Of a DNA stretch of 64,000 nt, positions 55,747 to 64,000 are shown in pieces (position 1 is the first letter of the stretch; each line of letters starts with the position of its first letter). Origin of the DNA: Cercis canadensis (Eukaryota > Streptophyta > Magnoliopsida > Fabales > Fabaceae). The stretch spans positions 389,630 to 453,629 of the forward strand of contig QAOA01005205.1 of the NCBI GenBank assembly GCA_003255065.1, written 5' to 3'. The position numbers and the translations under genes were made by a program. The notes beneath the pieces are model-generated. The model had not been told where the DNA came from, did not search any database, and saw only the letters and a program-made list of their open reading frames with translations.

Positions 55747-57627
55747 CTAAATTACATATCCAAAATNATAAGATAAAACATGATATTTATCTTGCTTCCC
55801 TCTCCACCAGTTAAGGATATTAAACTCATCATGCTGTTCTTCAACATCATCCTCTAAGTACCTTTCCAATTCAGATTTCCTCATATCTTTTTGCTGACTC
55901 CGCCTCTTTATCTGATATCGTAAGGCCACACTTGTAGTTTGATCACTACTTCCCACAGAGGGCATGCTCACACTACTAGAATCCTTTGAGTCATTAGGGA
56001 TAGGATACAAACTTGAATAAGTTTCAAAGAGCCTATGCAAAACCTCCTTTAATTTCTCTAGCATATGACCTCCCTGTTCTCTACCATACATATCTTCAAA
56101 ACAGAATTCCACAAATGCAAGCTTATATCTTGGATCAAGCACCACAGCCACAAACAAGAAGTAATTCATGTTATGCCCATCATCCCAATATTTATCAAAT
56201 TTTCTTTGCATTGATTCAGCCATAGACCTCAATACAATATCACCACATTGCATCCAGTTCTGTAAGGTCAGCTTGATTTCACACAGTTTTTCAAAAAATG
56301 CATTTGCTGTAATATGCAAAGAGCCAGAGAAATCAAGGGTAACCTCATAAAAAATCTGCAGAAACTTTATAAACACACGTGCACGTTCCCAATCATCTGA
56401 AGTTGGAGGGAAATCATTACCAAAAGAAAGTATATAATGAGGATCATCATCCTCAAGCCGTGTAAAAGCCTTCTCAAATTTTACAGCAGCTTCTAACATT
56501 AGATAAGTTGAATTCCATCTTGTTGGACAATCAAGACACACAGAATGCTTACATTCTATATTTGTAAAATCAATAGCTTGCTTAAAAACAGCCATCCTAG
56601 AAGGAGATGCCTTCACATACTTAACTGCTGCCCTAATTCTAGCAATTGAAGGGTCTATCTCTTTTAAACCATCACTAACAATCAGATTTAAAATATGAGC
56701 AGAACACCTCAAATGCATGAATTCCCCTTTCAAGATAGTGCCATTCCAATCATTTAACCTCCTAACCAAATATGCAAGGGCAACAGTGTTTGAGCTAGCA
56801 TTATCTACGGTTATAGTGCAAACCTTAGAAATGCCCCAATCCTTAATTGTCCTCTCTAGAGCTTTCCCTATTGTATCCCCTTTATGATCAGATATTAAAG
56901 AGAATGACAATATTTTCTTATTTAACTCCCAATTACAACCAATGTAATGCGCAGTCACACACATATAATTGAAGTTTTGAATAGATGTCCAGCAGTCAGT
57001 TGTAAGACAAACCATTTGACCAGAAGATGAAAAATAATTTTTCAGTTGCTGCCTCTCATCCAAATACAGTTTCATGACATCTTTAGCAACAGTTATCCTA
57101 GAAGGAACCTGAAACTTTGGTTGTGCTACATGCATAAAATTTCTAAAACCTTCATTCTCCACAAACTTAAATGACAATTCATCTGTACATATCATCCTAG
57201 CAAGTGCATGTCTACATTCTTCTTGACAAAAAGAAACCAACTTCATTGTCTTCTCATTCCCCTCATCTTCCGGTTTAGACATATAACCAACTTGTCTTTG
57301 TTTCTTATCAGTTTTTTTATTACTAGGATTTATTGGACAAACAGGCAAATGAGACTTCATAGATGAAGTCCCATTCTTACCAGAAGCAGCTGCATAAGAC
57401 TTCCCACAATAGTTACATGCAGCTCTCTTAGAGTTTTTAATCCTAGTAAAATGACTCCAAACAATAGACCTGATTCTAGAGCTAGAGGATGCATTAACTG
57501 TTACCTCGGTGCCTTCTTGGTTGTCATCAATTTGCATTTGACTGCTATTATCACCTAGATTACTTCCCACAAGTGTGCCCGTAGATTGGATTGTTCCATG
57601 GGGCATGACTTCAAATTCTTTATCCAT
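55747..57627 (-). CDS. hAT transposase with BED zinc finger, C-terminus cut at an N
   Basis: Open frame of 626 residues from MDKEFEVMPHG. A BED zinc finger at about 55-95 (WSHFTRI, CNYCGKSY, HLPVC) binds the ends. The RNase H-like core has CLTTDCWTS (first catalytic Asp), TVDNASSN (second Asp) and CPTRWNSTY; the plant hAT RNase-H-fold region (TLDFSGSLHITAN, VVLDPRYKL) follows. The hATC dimerisation domain begins (LERYLED, FNILNWWR) but the frame ends 16 residues later, at the N (55767), before the conserved ASESAFS block that holds the third catalytic acidic residue. As written it should be inactive. An unfilled gap or a real internal deletion would look the same. Full relatives run about 60-70 residues further. 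Confidence 0.9.
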   Translation of the reverse strand: MDKEFEVMPHGTIQSTGTLVGSNLGDNSSQMQIDDNQEGTEVTVNASSSSRIRSIVWSHFTRIKNSKRAACNYCGKSYAAASGKNGTSSMKSHLPVCPINPSNKKTDKKQRQVGYMSKPEDEGNEKTMKLVSFCQEECRHALARMICTDELSFKFVENEGFRNFMHVAQPKFQVPSRITVAKDVMKLYLDERQQLKNYFSSSGQMVCLTTDCWTSIQNFNYMCVTAHYIGCNWELNKKILSFSLISDHKGDTIGKALERTIKDWGISKVCTITVDNASSNTVALAYLVRRLNDWNGTILKGEFMHLRCSAHILNLIVSDGLKEIDPSIARIRAAVKYVKASPSRMAVFKQAIDFTNIECKHSVCLDCPTRWNSTYLMLEAAVKFEKAFTRLEDDDPHYILSFGNDFPPTSDDWERARVFIKFLQIFYEVTLDFSGSLHITANAFFEKLCEIKLTLQNWMQCGDIVLRSMAESMQRKFDKYWDDGHNMNYFLFVAVVLDPRYKLAFVEFCFEDMYGREQGGHMLEKLKEVLHRLFETYSSLYPIPNDSKDSSSVSMPSVGSSDQTTSVALRYQIKRRSQQKDMRKSELERYLEDDVEEQHDEFNILNWWRGKQDKYHVLSYXFGYVI

Positions 57628-58947
57628 ATTCCAAGTTGCACAAGCTGTTCCATTAGTAATGTTCCATTAGTAATTGTAGCAGCTACTAATCAGTCTAATA
57701 TAGCCAAATAAGTTTTACTAAATGGGAGAAAAGTAAATAGTCAAAATAACATGACAGCTAATAGTGCATTTTCAAGTGCAATTTTACTGCACTATAACAA
57801 TCAAATGATAAGCAAATAGCATACAAATAGAAATAGGAAGACAGAGCAGAAAGTGAAAGGTACAGGCAGATCATTTAGTGCACATGCTTTCTTCCACCAC
57901 TCTATACCTTATGAAGGAGAATATCCTTCAGCAGTTAAAATATAAAGCAAGATTTAAACACCCTTCAGAGTAAGAGAGTGCATCCCTGTTTATATGGGAT
58001 TTGAAATTCAAGCATCATTAAATATTTGCATCCACATTCGTAAAGCTAAGCCTCAAGAATCAATATTCAAAAATTTAGGACTGCTTAGAATAAATAAGCT
58101 TTGGAAGTCGAAGGATCGAAAAACTTTTAGAACAAAATGTGGCTTGGAAACTTCTTCTTTCCTTCGTATTTTCAGTATATTATGAATAGAAGTTGCCAGA
58201 GAAACCTTGACAGTCTACCTTTAATAGTAGATTGTACAAATAAACCATAATTGGTCCAATAAAATTACCTCCAAGCATATGATTTAAGACTTTAAGCACA
58301 AGCAATACACGATAACAAGCTTAGTAACCCAGACCACATGCTTTCCAAATATCATGATAAACTTAAACTCCGCATTTAATATTCATACAAAAATGCAGAT
58401 AGATACATGTAAAATAGAGAGTGACAGATACCTTTAGTAAACTTCTAATACAGAGTCCACAAAAGCAAGAACATTACACCAACAAATGAGCTGAAAAAAT
58501 TACAGCTTCCCTAATCAGACTGGTCTAACCTCTAGAGAGCAATGGATGCTGAAGCTAAATCCTCAGGAGTCACAGGATCGTGCAACTGCAGTCACAAGCA
58601 AATATCTAGTAAGGCAATCTTAAAATCCTATGGCAGTAAAAAACATTAGTTTTTTTTCATATTTTAATATCTTTGGATTATTTGAATCAATTTTAATAGT
58701 CATATGTTACCATTAGACCACATCAATAAGAGGGTGGTAAACAAAGAACAAACACAACATAAAAACATAAGTCTGTTTTTCCAACAACATGTGCGTAAAG
58801 GATAAGTAGAATTTCCACAAGCAATGCTATGGCACCTACGCACCTATGCATCGTTCATTATACAATTTCTTTGTTAATTCATTCTAACATAAGAATATGT
58901 AAAATACTGATATCCTTTAACACATAAAACAAGCCACAATCAACTAG

Positions 58948-60147
58948 AACACATAATAACAGAATCTCAGAGATACCTATGAGCTAGGTAGCAGAAACCA
59001 GAAAGCAGGAGCGAGAGCAACAAACCAGAACCACAAATTGAAGGTATATCCAACATATATTGACAGAAATGAAGGTGTATCGAACCTATATCCAAAGAAC
59101 ACATAATAACAGAATCTCAGAGACACCTATGAGCTAGGTAGCAGAAACCAGAAAGCAGGAGCGAGAGCAACAAACCAGAACCACAAATTGAAGGTATATC
59201 CAACATATATTGACAAAAATGAAGGTGTATCGAACCTATATCCAGAGAACACATAATAACAGAATCTCAGAGACACCTATGAGCTAGGTAGCAGAAACCA
59301 GAAAGCAGGAGCGAGAGCAACAAACCAGAACCACAAATTGAAGGTATATCCAACATATATTGACAGAAATGAAGGTGTATCGAACCTATATCCAGAGAAC
59401 ACATAATAACAGAATCTCAGAGACACCTATGAGCTAGGTAGCAGAAACCAGAAAGCAGGAGCGAGAGCAACAAACCAGAACCACAAATTGAAGGTATATC
59501 CAACATATATTGACAGAAATGAAGGTGTATCGAACCTATATCCAGAGAACACATAATAACAGAATCTCAGAGACACCTATGAGCTAGGTAGCAGAAACCA
59601 GAAAGCAGGAGCGAGAGCAACAAACCAGAACCACAAATTGAAGGTATATCCAACATATATTGACAGAAATGAAGGTGTATCGAACCTATATCCAGAGAAC
59701 ACATAATAACAGAATCTCAGAGACACCTATGAGCTAGGTAGCAGAAACCAGAAAGCAGGAGCGAGAGCAACAAACCAGAACCACAAATTGAAGGTATATC
59801 CAACATATATTGACAGAAATGAAGGTGTATCGAACCTATATCCAGAGAACACATAATAACAGAATCTCAGAGACACCTATGAGCTAGGTAGCAGAAACCA
59901 GAAAGCAGGAGCGAGAGCAACAAACCAGAACCACAAATTGAAGGTATATCCAACATATATTGACAGAAATGAAGGTGTATCGAACCTATATCCAGAGAAC
60001 ACATAATAACAGAATCTCAGAGACACCTATGAGCTAGGTAGCAGAAACCAGAAAGCAGGAGCGAGAGCAACAAACCAGAACCACAAATTGAAGGTATATC
60101 CAACATATATTGACAGAAATGAAGGTGTATCGAACCTATATCCAGAG
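58948..60147 (+). repeat. Exact tandem array, eight 150-bp units, in the hAT leader
   Basis: GAGCTAGGTAGCAGAAACCA recurs at 58981, 59131, 59281, 59431, 59581, 59731, 59881 and 60031, a constant period of 150 bp. Total length is 1200 bp. Units are almost identical: the first differs at a couple of positions (AGATACC for AGACACC; CCAAAGAAC for CCAGAGAAC) and the second at one (GACAAAAAT). Each unit also holds a weaker internal half-repeat (GAAGGTATATCCAACATATA and GAAGGTGTATCGAACCTATA). The array lies 1.3 kb upstream of the transposase ATG, between it and the 60650 end. No spacers, so not CRISPR-like. Confidence 0.97.
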
Positions 60148-61115
60148 AAATTGAAGGATACAAACTCACAGTACCTTATGAAGAAAAACCTAACCGAATG
60201 ATTCTTGGCCAAAAGCTTCTCCACGATGGCGGCGACGGAGAGGTGGCAAAGGCGACGACGGCGAGGCGGCAAAGGCGACCACGGTGAGGGCTTCAAGTTC
60301 CAGTATGGAGGATAGTTAGAGAATGGGAGGGGCGAGACTTGAGACTTCAGAGAAGGAGAGGAAGAAAGGGGAGAAGAATTTCTGATTTGGGTGAAAGTGG
60401 AAGTGTCGAGGAGAGTTAGGGTTAGGGATAAGACTTCAGAAGAATAAAACGACGTCGTTTCCCTTAGACTCGGTTCGGTCCGGTTTATCACCGGTTTTCT
60501 TCATAGGAACCGAAAACCGAACCGAATGCTTCGGTTTTTTAAACATTCAAACCGAAAACCGGATCATATCTCTTGGTTCAGTTCGGTTTCCTCCGGTTCG
60601 GTCTGGTTCGGTCGGTTTTACCAGTTTGGCTGACTTCCCTTTCACCCCTAGCTTCCGTAGAATGATGCTCTACTCTCATTTTATTACTTGAAAATGATAA
60701 CGTATACTAGCATTAGAGTTTTACACAACAATTGTATACTTATATTCAACGGAGTACAGCCACAACCTTCCTTTCAACTTGGCATATGTGTGTTTCAAAA
60801 TGGTGAATCATGACTCTTTAGAAACAAATTAATTGAAATTATATATATAATTATTCTTGGATGCTATTTCGAAACATAAAGATGGTTACTATTGTCAGTG
60901 GAGGGGTTGGAACTTAGTAGCTTTGTTGGGCAGAAGCAATGTCCTTTCTCCACCTTCCTAAAGGTAAGGCATATAAAGCAATTTATAATTTGTTTGTAGG
61001 TATAAAACAATTAACCAAAAGATCCTAAAGTAATTGTTTAATTTATGAGATCAATTGCTCTATGTATAAATGTCAATTTTGTATTCGTGAGGTAAGCCTA
61101 CCGACTAGCAACTAT

Positions 61116-61330
61116 CACCACAAGAAATTTCTTGGATTCTAACAAAATTTTTTTGTTGGAATTTCGAATTCTAACGAAAATTCTAACGGAATTTGGGTCA
61201 TTGGAAAAATAATCATTTGAATTGTAACATTCTAACATTCCGACGAAATTTTATTGTTAAAATTCTGTTTTGACAAAAAAATTCTAACGAAAAATCCCAT
61301 TGGAATTTCTTTAAAAAATATATTTAATAT
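61116..61330 (+). mobile_element. CACTA-like terminus with subterminal repeats
   Basis: CACCACAAGAAATTT at 61116 differs by one base from the CACTACAAGAAA terminus of plant CACTA (En/Spm) elements. The next 200 bp repeat variants of TTCTAACGAAAATTC and GGAATTT in both orientations, as in CACTA subterminal regions. If the element runs to the right, its other end is outside the window. No transposase is present here. Confidence 0.5.
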
Positions 61331-61529
61331 ATAATTATTTTTTATTTTTCGAAATTCCAACAAAATGGAGAATTTTTTAAGTTTTTTTTTTTTAACTTTT
61401 AAAGGTCAATTTTTAAATAATATTTATTAAAAATAAAAAAAATATCATTTACAAATATCTTTTTTATTAAATAATTTCTATAACATAAATATCTATTTCA
61501 TTAAATAATTATATAAGTTAGTAATATAT

Positions 61530-61605
61530 TGAAATGCAACATTTTAAATACATGTATTTATAAAATATCTTATTTGGATACACTCTATTATAAAAAGAGT
61601 AATTT
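61530..61605 (-). mobile_element. End fragment of the 51.5-kb TIR element family
   Basis: AATACATGTATTTATAAAAT followed by ATTTGGATACACTCTATTAT is the inverted counterpart of 54890-54945 (ATAATAAAGTGTATCCAAAC ... AAATACATGTATTT). Only the subterminal portion is present. Confidence 0.5.
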
Positions 61606-61755
61606 AACAAAAAAGCAAGATCGCTATTAGTATTCTACGAAGTATGATAACTTACAAATGAGGGAATTACACAGTAAAAAATTATTGTTAAGGAATCTTC
61701 ATGAAACATCAAACGTAAACCTAAGAAGTAATACAAGTGACATTATAAGAGGTAA

Positions 61756-61896
61756 CTAGTCATCATACTCTCTCTAAGCAAATTTGTTCTCTGGATAAAA
61801 GACAGCTACAACTTGATTCCCGCCAAATTTTCATCCATTCAATCTAGCACGAGCATTTGTAGAACCATCAACATCGGCATACTCCAAAAACACTTG
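61756..61896 (-). pseudogene. U2AF65 (splicing factor) C-terminal fragment with two stops
   Basis: The minus strand reads VFLEYADVDGSTNARARLNG, a TGA stop, KFGGNQVVAVFYPENKFA, a TAG stop, REYDD and a final TAG. This is the last exon of the large U2AF subunit, the end of its UHM-type RRM3 that contacts SF1. The two stops each fit one substitution (Arg to stop; Gln to stop). The upstream side has a TTTCAAG acceptor-like junction. No other U2AF exon is seen to the right, so it is a detached fragment, possibly captured by a transposon. Confidence 0.85.
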
Positions 61897-62153
61897 AAAC
61901 CACAAAAAAGTTAATTTGCAACAGTTGCTATAAACAGCCATAGAAAGTACTCCCCCAAAAACAACCACAATTTGATTAGCATATATATATTGTTATTGCT
62001 CAAAAGCAAAGCACATTTACAAGCTACTTGCACATAACTTAGCATTCCCAAAACTTTTGAATAATCAGAGTAATTTCCAATTGATCCTATCATATTCCTC
62101 TTTCAACTCATCAATAGAGAAGAAAAAAGAACATGTCAGAAAGAACCACATAC

Positions 62154-63958
62154 TGCTCTTTGCCACCGGATGTTTTGACCACCTCTCTGTCTCACAGAAC
62201 CCTTAGGACAAGGATAGACCTATTGATGATACCAATAGGCTAATGTTAGAGGAGCTAATTGACAAAAGTCAACCAGAAATAAACAAAGCTATAAAAAAAA
62301 TTTATCGAGTGATTGACATCAATTAAATCATTTCCTAAAAACAATAATTTCTTCTTCCTATCATGTTAATGAGGTACAGGAGCATTATTTTGGCAAAAAG
62401 AAAATCCAAGCAATTGAGTTCTGTTCAGTGCTTATATTGGCTGTAGTAATTTAGTGGTCCAAAATATGTGACTGATATATAATATTTCCAAATGTAGAGT
62501 GTACAAATTTCTATCCTACATTTAGATTCTTCCTATGAAACAACTGAACAATATTATTGGCAAAGCAATGGATAAAATTGATCCAGATCCAATTTAGTTA
62601 CATAGTAACAACTATCAGTCAATCCATTTTTCCCCAAATTTGACACCTTTTGGAGTTCTTTTGAGTGCCAGTTGTCCAAAAAAAGCAGTAAATAGGATTG
62701 GCACAACATTTGGTAGAAGCTAACAGAAGATTCTACGAATGTAAATATAGAGGCCACAAATCTAGGAGCATTTTTGTAATGGAAATGAGAAAGAGTGCTC
62801 CTTTTGAAATAAACAGCTGCTAAGTCAAGGGAATATTAGATATTGAATGTGTTGGTAAGTTCATGGGAAGTATCTGCTGCTAACCTCTACAGACAGATCT
62901 AGCTCAGTCAATGCCTCTCGAACCCTTCTACAAAAGGGACATGCCTCTGTTGACAGATAATATTTGAAAGATTTAACATAGGACAATTACAGATCCCATG
63001 ACATATTGAACAACAGTAATGCATTCTAGAAGTAGGTAAAAACCTTAGAAGCATCGAGACACGTATTTCCAGCACGTACCCGTTTCGTGGATGTGTGCGA
63101 AACATGTTTCACTGAGCGGAGACATTGAAAATTCATTTTCCTAGGGTTTTTTTTTTTGAACGTTTCTAAACTTGGAGTTTCGTCCAAAGAAACGAGTGCG
63201 AAACGCAAGAGGGAATCCCGGTCAATTGAGTACGACGTCGTTTGGTGGCCTCGTAACTTCTTTAAGTGGAACGGCGCTGTTTGGAGATGACCGGTCCCTG
63301 CCATTAGTGGAACAACCCCGTTTTCGTCCTCTGTGTGATGCCCAAGTAGCCAAAAACAATGCTATATTGAAGTGAGCCCCAATTTTCTTCCCCAACCCGC
63401 ATTCAAAAATGATGAACCAAGATCATTGGTGATAGTGGTGATGGAAATGATGAAATTAATAGTGTTATGATTTGAATTTTGATTGATAATCTATATTTTA
63501 GGTTAATACTTAATACTAGTTAGTTGTTATTTATTTGCTAAGGAGTAAGGATTAATGATTGATATTTTTTAATGCTTGAGAATTTTAATATTGTTCATTC
63601 TATTTAATATATATATATATATACACGTGGCGTTTCCATATCCTATTTTTTGAAAAATTACCGTACCTACGTTTCGTACCCGTATCAGATACAAAACGCG
63701 TCCTGTCCCTGTGCAACATAGGTAAAAACTAAAAAATAGCTGGAAGATCCTTATTATGAAGTTTGTGCTAAGAAATTCTTTTTGTCATGGTATAATATTT
63801 CCAGCATCGATGCCGAGATTAGTGCCAAGTAATAGTGATATAGTCAACAAAAACAAACCATCAATTCTAATAAATTTTTGTAACTACTAACTACGTGTTA
63901 GTAAGAAAAAGAAAAGTTGAAGGAGCATACCAAATTCAAAAAGCTGCAACCGCATAGG
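62154..63958 (-). pseudogene. Broken exons of a plastid glutaredoxin/GST-N-type protein
   Basis: Three consecutive minus-strand exons with intact splice signals: 63958-63931 (MRLQLFEF), 62946-62885 (ACPFCRRVREALTELDLSVE) and 62219-62154 (VYPCPKGSVR ... GGKE then CA|GTATGT donor). The CPFC pair is a glutaredoxin-like active site, and the order CPFC..VREAL.ELDL..VYPCPKGS.RH...V...GGKEQ identifies a plant two-domain GST-N/thioredoxin-fold chloroplast protein family of uncertain function. Exon 62219-62154 is 66 bp where 68 are needed: two bases are missing after SVR, shifting the frame, and the next expected exon (FPFLVDPN) is absent. The first boundary and anything past the window edge are uncertain. 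Draft sequence error in the frameshift cannot be excluded. Confidence 0.75.
63044..63718. mobile_element. 675-bp insertion with an 11-bp target duplication
   Basis: TAGGTAAAAAC occurs at 63033-63043 and 63719-63729. The DNA between them contains CGTACCCGTTTCG near the left and GTTTCGTACCCGTATC near the right, plus a (TA)n tract at 63610-63622. The ORFs on both strands here lack recognisable domains. It sits in the intron between two exons of the GST-N-type pseudogene. Class unknown; 9-11 bp duplications suggest a Mutator-like or other DNA element. Confidence 0.6.
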
Positions 63959-64000
63959 CTACTAATGTAGCAGAATCAAATAATAGCAGTATATAAAACT

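Larger units (their letters stand above)
55292..60650 (-). mobile_element. Complete 5.36-kb hAT (Ac-like) transposon
   Basis: Ends are TAGGGGTG and, inverted, TAGGGGTG (CACCCCTA at 60643-60650). A perfect 8-bp target duplication GCTTCCGT lies at 55284-55291 and 60651-60658, the size diagnostic of hAT. Both subtermini are dense in GGTTCGGT/ACCGAACC-type words, typical transposase-binding repeats. It encodes a minus-strand transposase (55747-57627) behind a 3-kb leader that contains an exact 8 x 150 bp array. The perfect target duplication suggests a recent insertion. Its ends match the MITEs at 11652-12086 and 13997-14380. Confidence 0.95.
60651..61755. other. hAT right flank and CACTA-like terminus
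   Basis: Begins with the right copy of the hAT target duplication. No ORF resembles a protein. From 61116 the sequence looks like a CACTA element end (separate entry); the part near 61380-61520 is low-complexity A/T. Confidence 0.5.

Noticed and set aside
58948..60147. Regular repeats resembling a CRISPR array or satellite
   Set aside because: Units are contiguous with no unique spacers, the host is a plant, and the array is confined inside a hAT transposon, so it is neither CRISPR nor a centromeric satellite.
60027..60491. 154-codon minus-strand ORF at the hAT right end
   Set aside because: It runs through two tandem units and the subterminal region, is rich in Ser/Pro/Phe without domains, and its C-terminal part is just translated repeat. 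It may be a non-coding first exon but not a protein gene.

Overview
The window is nuclear DNA from a flowering plant, almost certainly a eudicot. The genes are intron-rich and widely spaced, the intergenic DNA is AT-rich and full of small transposable elements, and every recognised protein belongs to a land-plant family. I cannot name the species. Isolated N bases (3741, 7705, 7891, 8015, 11220, 11464, 12545, 21821, 55767) show a draft assembly. At several of them the flanking sequence is duplicated, which matters for interpretation.

Eight genes look intact; I built exon models by hand and every one closes in frame. From left to right they are: a TERMINAL EAR1-like Mei2-type RNA-binding protein (4841-7519, +); a papain-type cysteine endopeptidase with an NDEL ER-retention tail (15186-16712, -); a 64-residue single-pass membrane protein (18925-19806, -); a full-length ABCB transporter (21398-26336, +); an intronless JINGUBANG-like WD40 protein (28052-29395, +); a sieve-element-occlusion protein (35665-38942, -); an intronless CYP86B-type P450 (41924-43501, +); and a secreted GH5 glycosidase with a C-terminal ricin-B-type lectin domain (44196-46707, -). 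Two of them, the protease and the SEO gene, each need one GC-AG intron. The genes form no shared pathway or cluster. Several have vascular, wall or barrier roles (SEO, CYP86B, GH5), but that is probably chance.

The rest is transposon-derived. I could define elements by their target-site duplications (TSDs): a 212-bp MITE family (three copies, each 212 bp, with 9-bp TSDs), further foldback MITEs with 9-bp TSDs, two Helitron-like inserts inside introns of different genes, several tRNA-derived SINEs (one with a 17-bp TSD, nested in a MITE), and a 3.5-kb TIR element that has captured gene pieces. The right third is dominated by a complete 5.36-kb hAT element (55292-60650) with a perfect 8-bp TSD. 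It carries a transposase whose C-terminus is lost at an N, and an 8 x 150-bp tandem array in the transposase's 5' leader. Beyond it, 61116 to the window end holds a CACTA-like terminus followed by broken exons of U2AF65 and of a plastid glutaredoxin/GST-N-type protein, possibly a Pack-CACTA cargo.

I found no CRISPR, operon-like or clearly new gene system. The most useful leads are the hAT leader array, the possible Pack-CACTA chimera, the Helitron sitting seven bases from a splice donor, and the apparent assembly duplication at 11465-12544.
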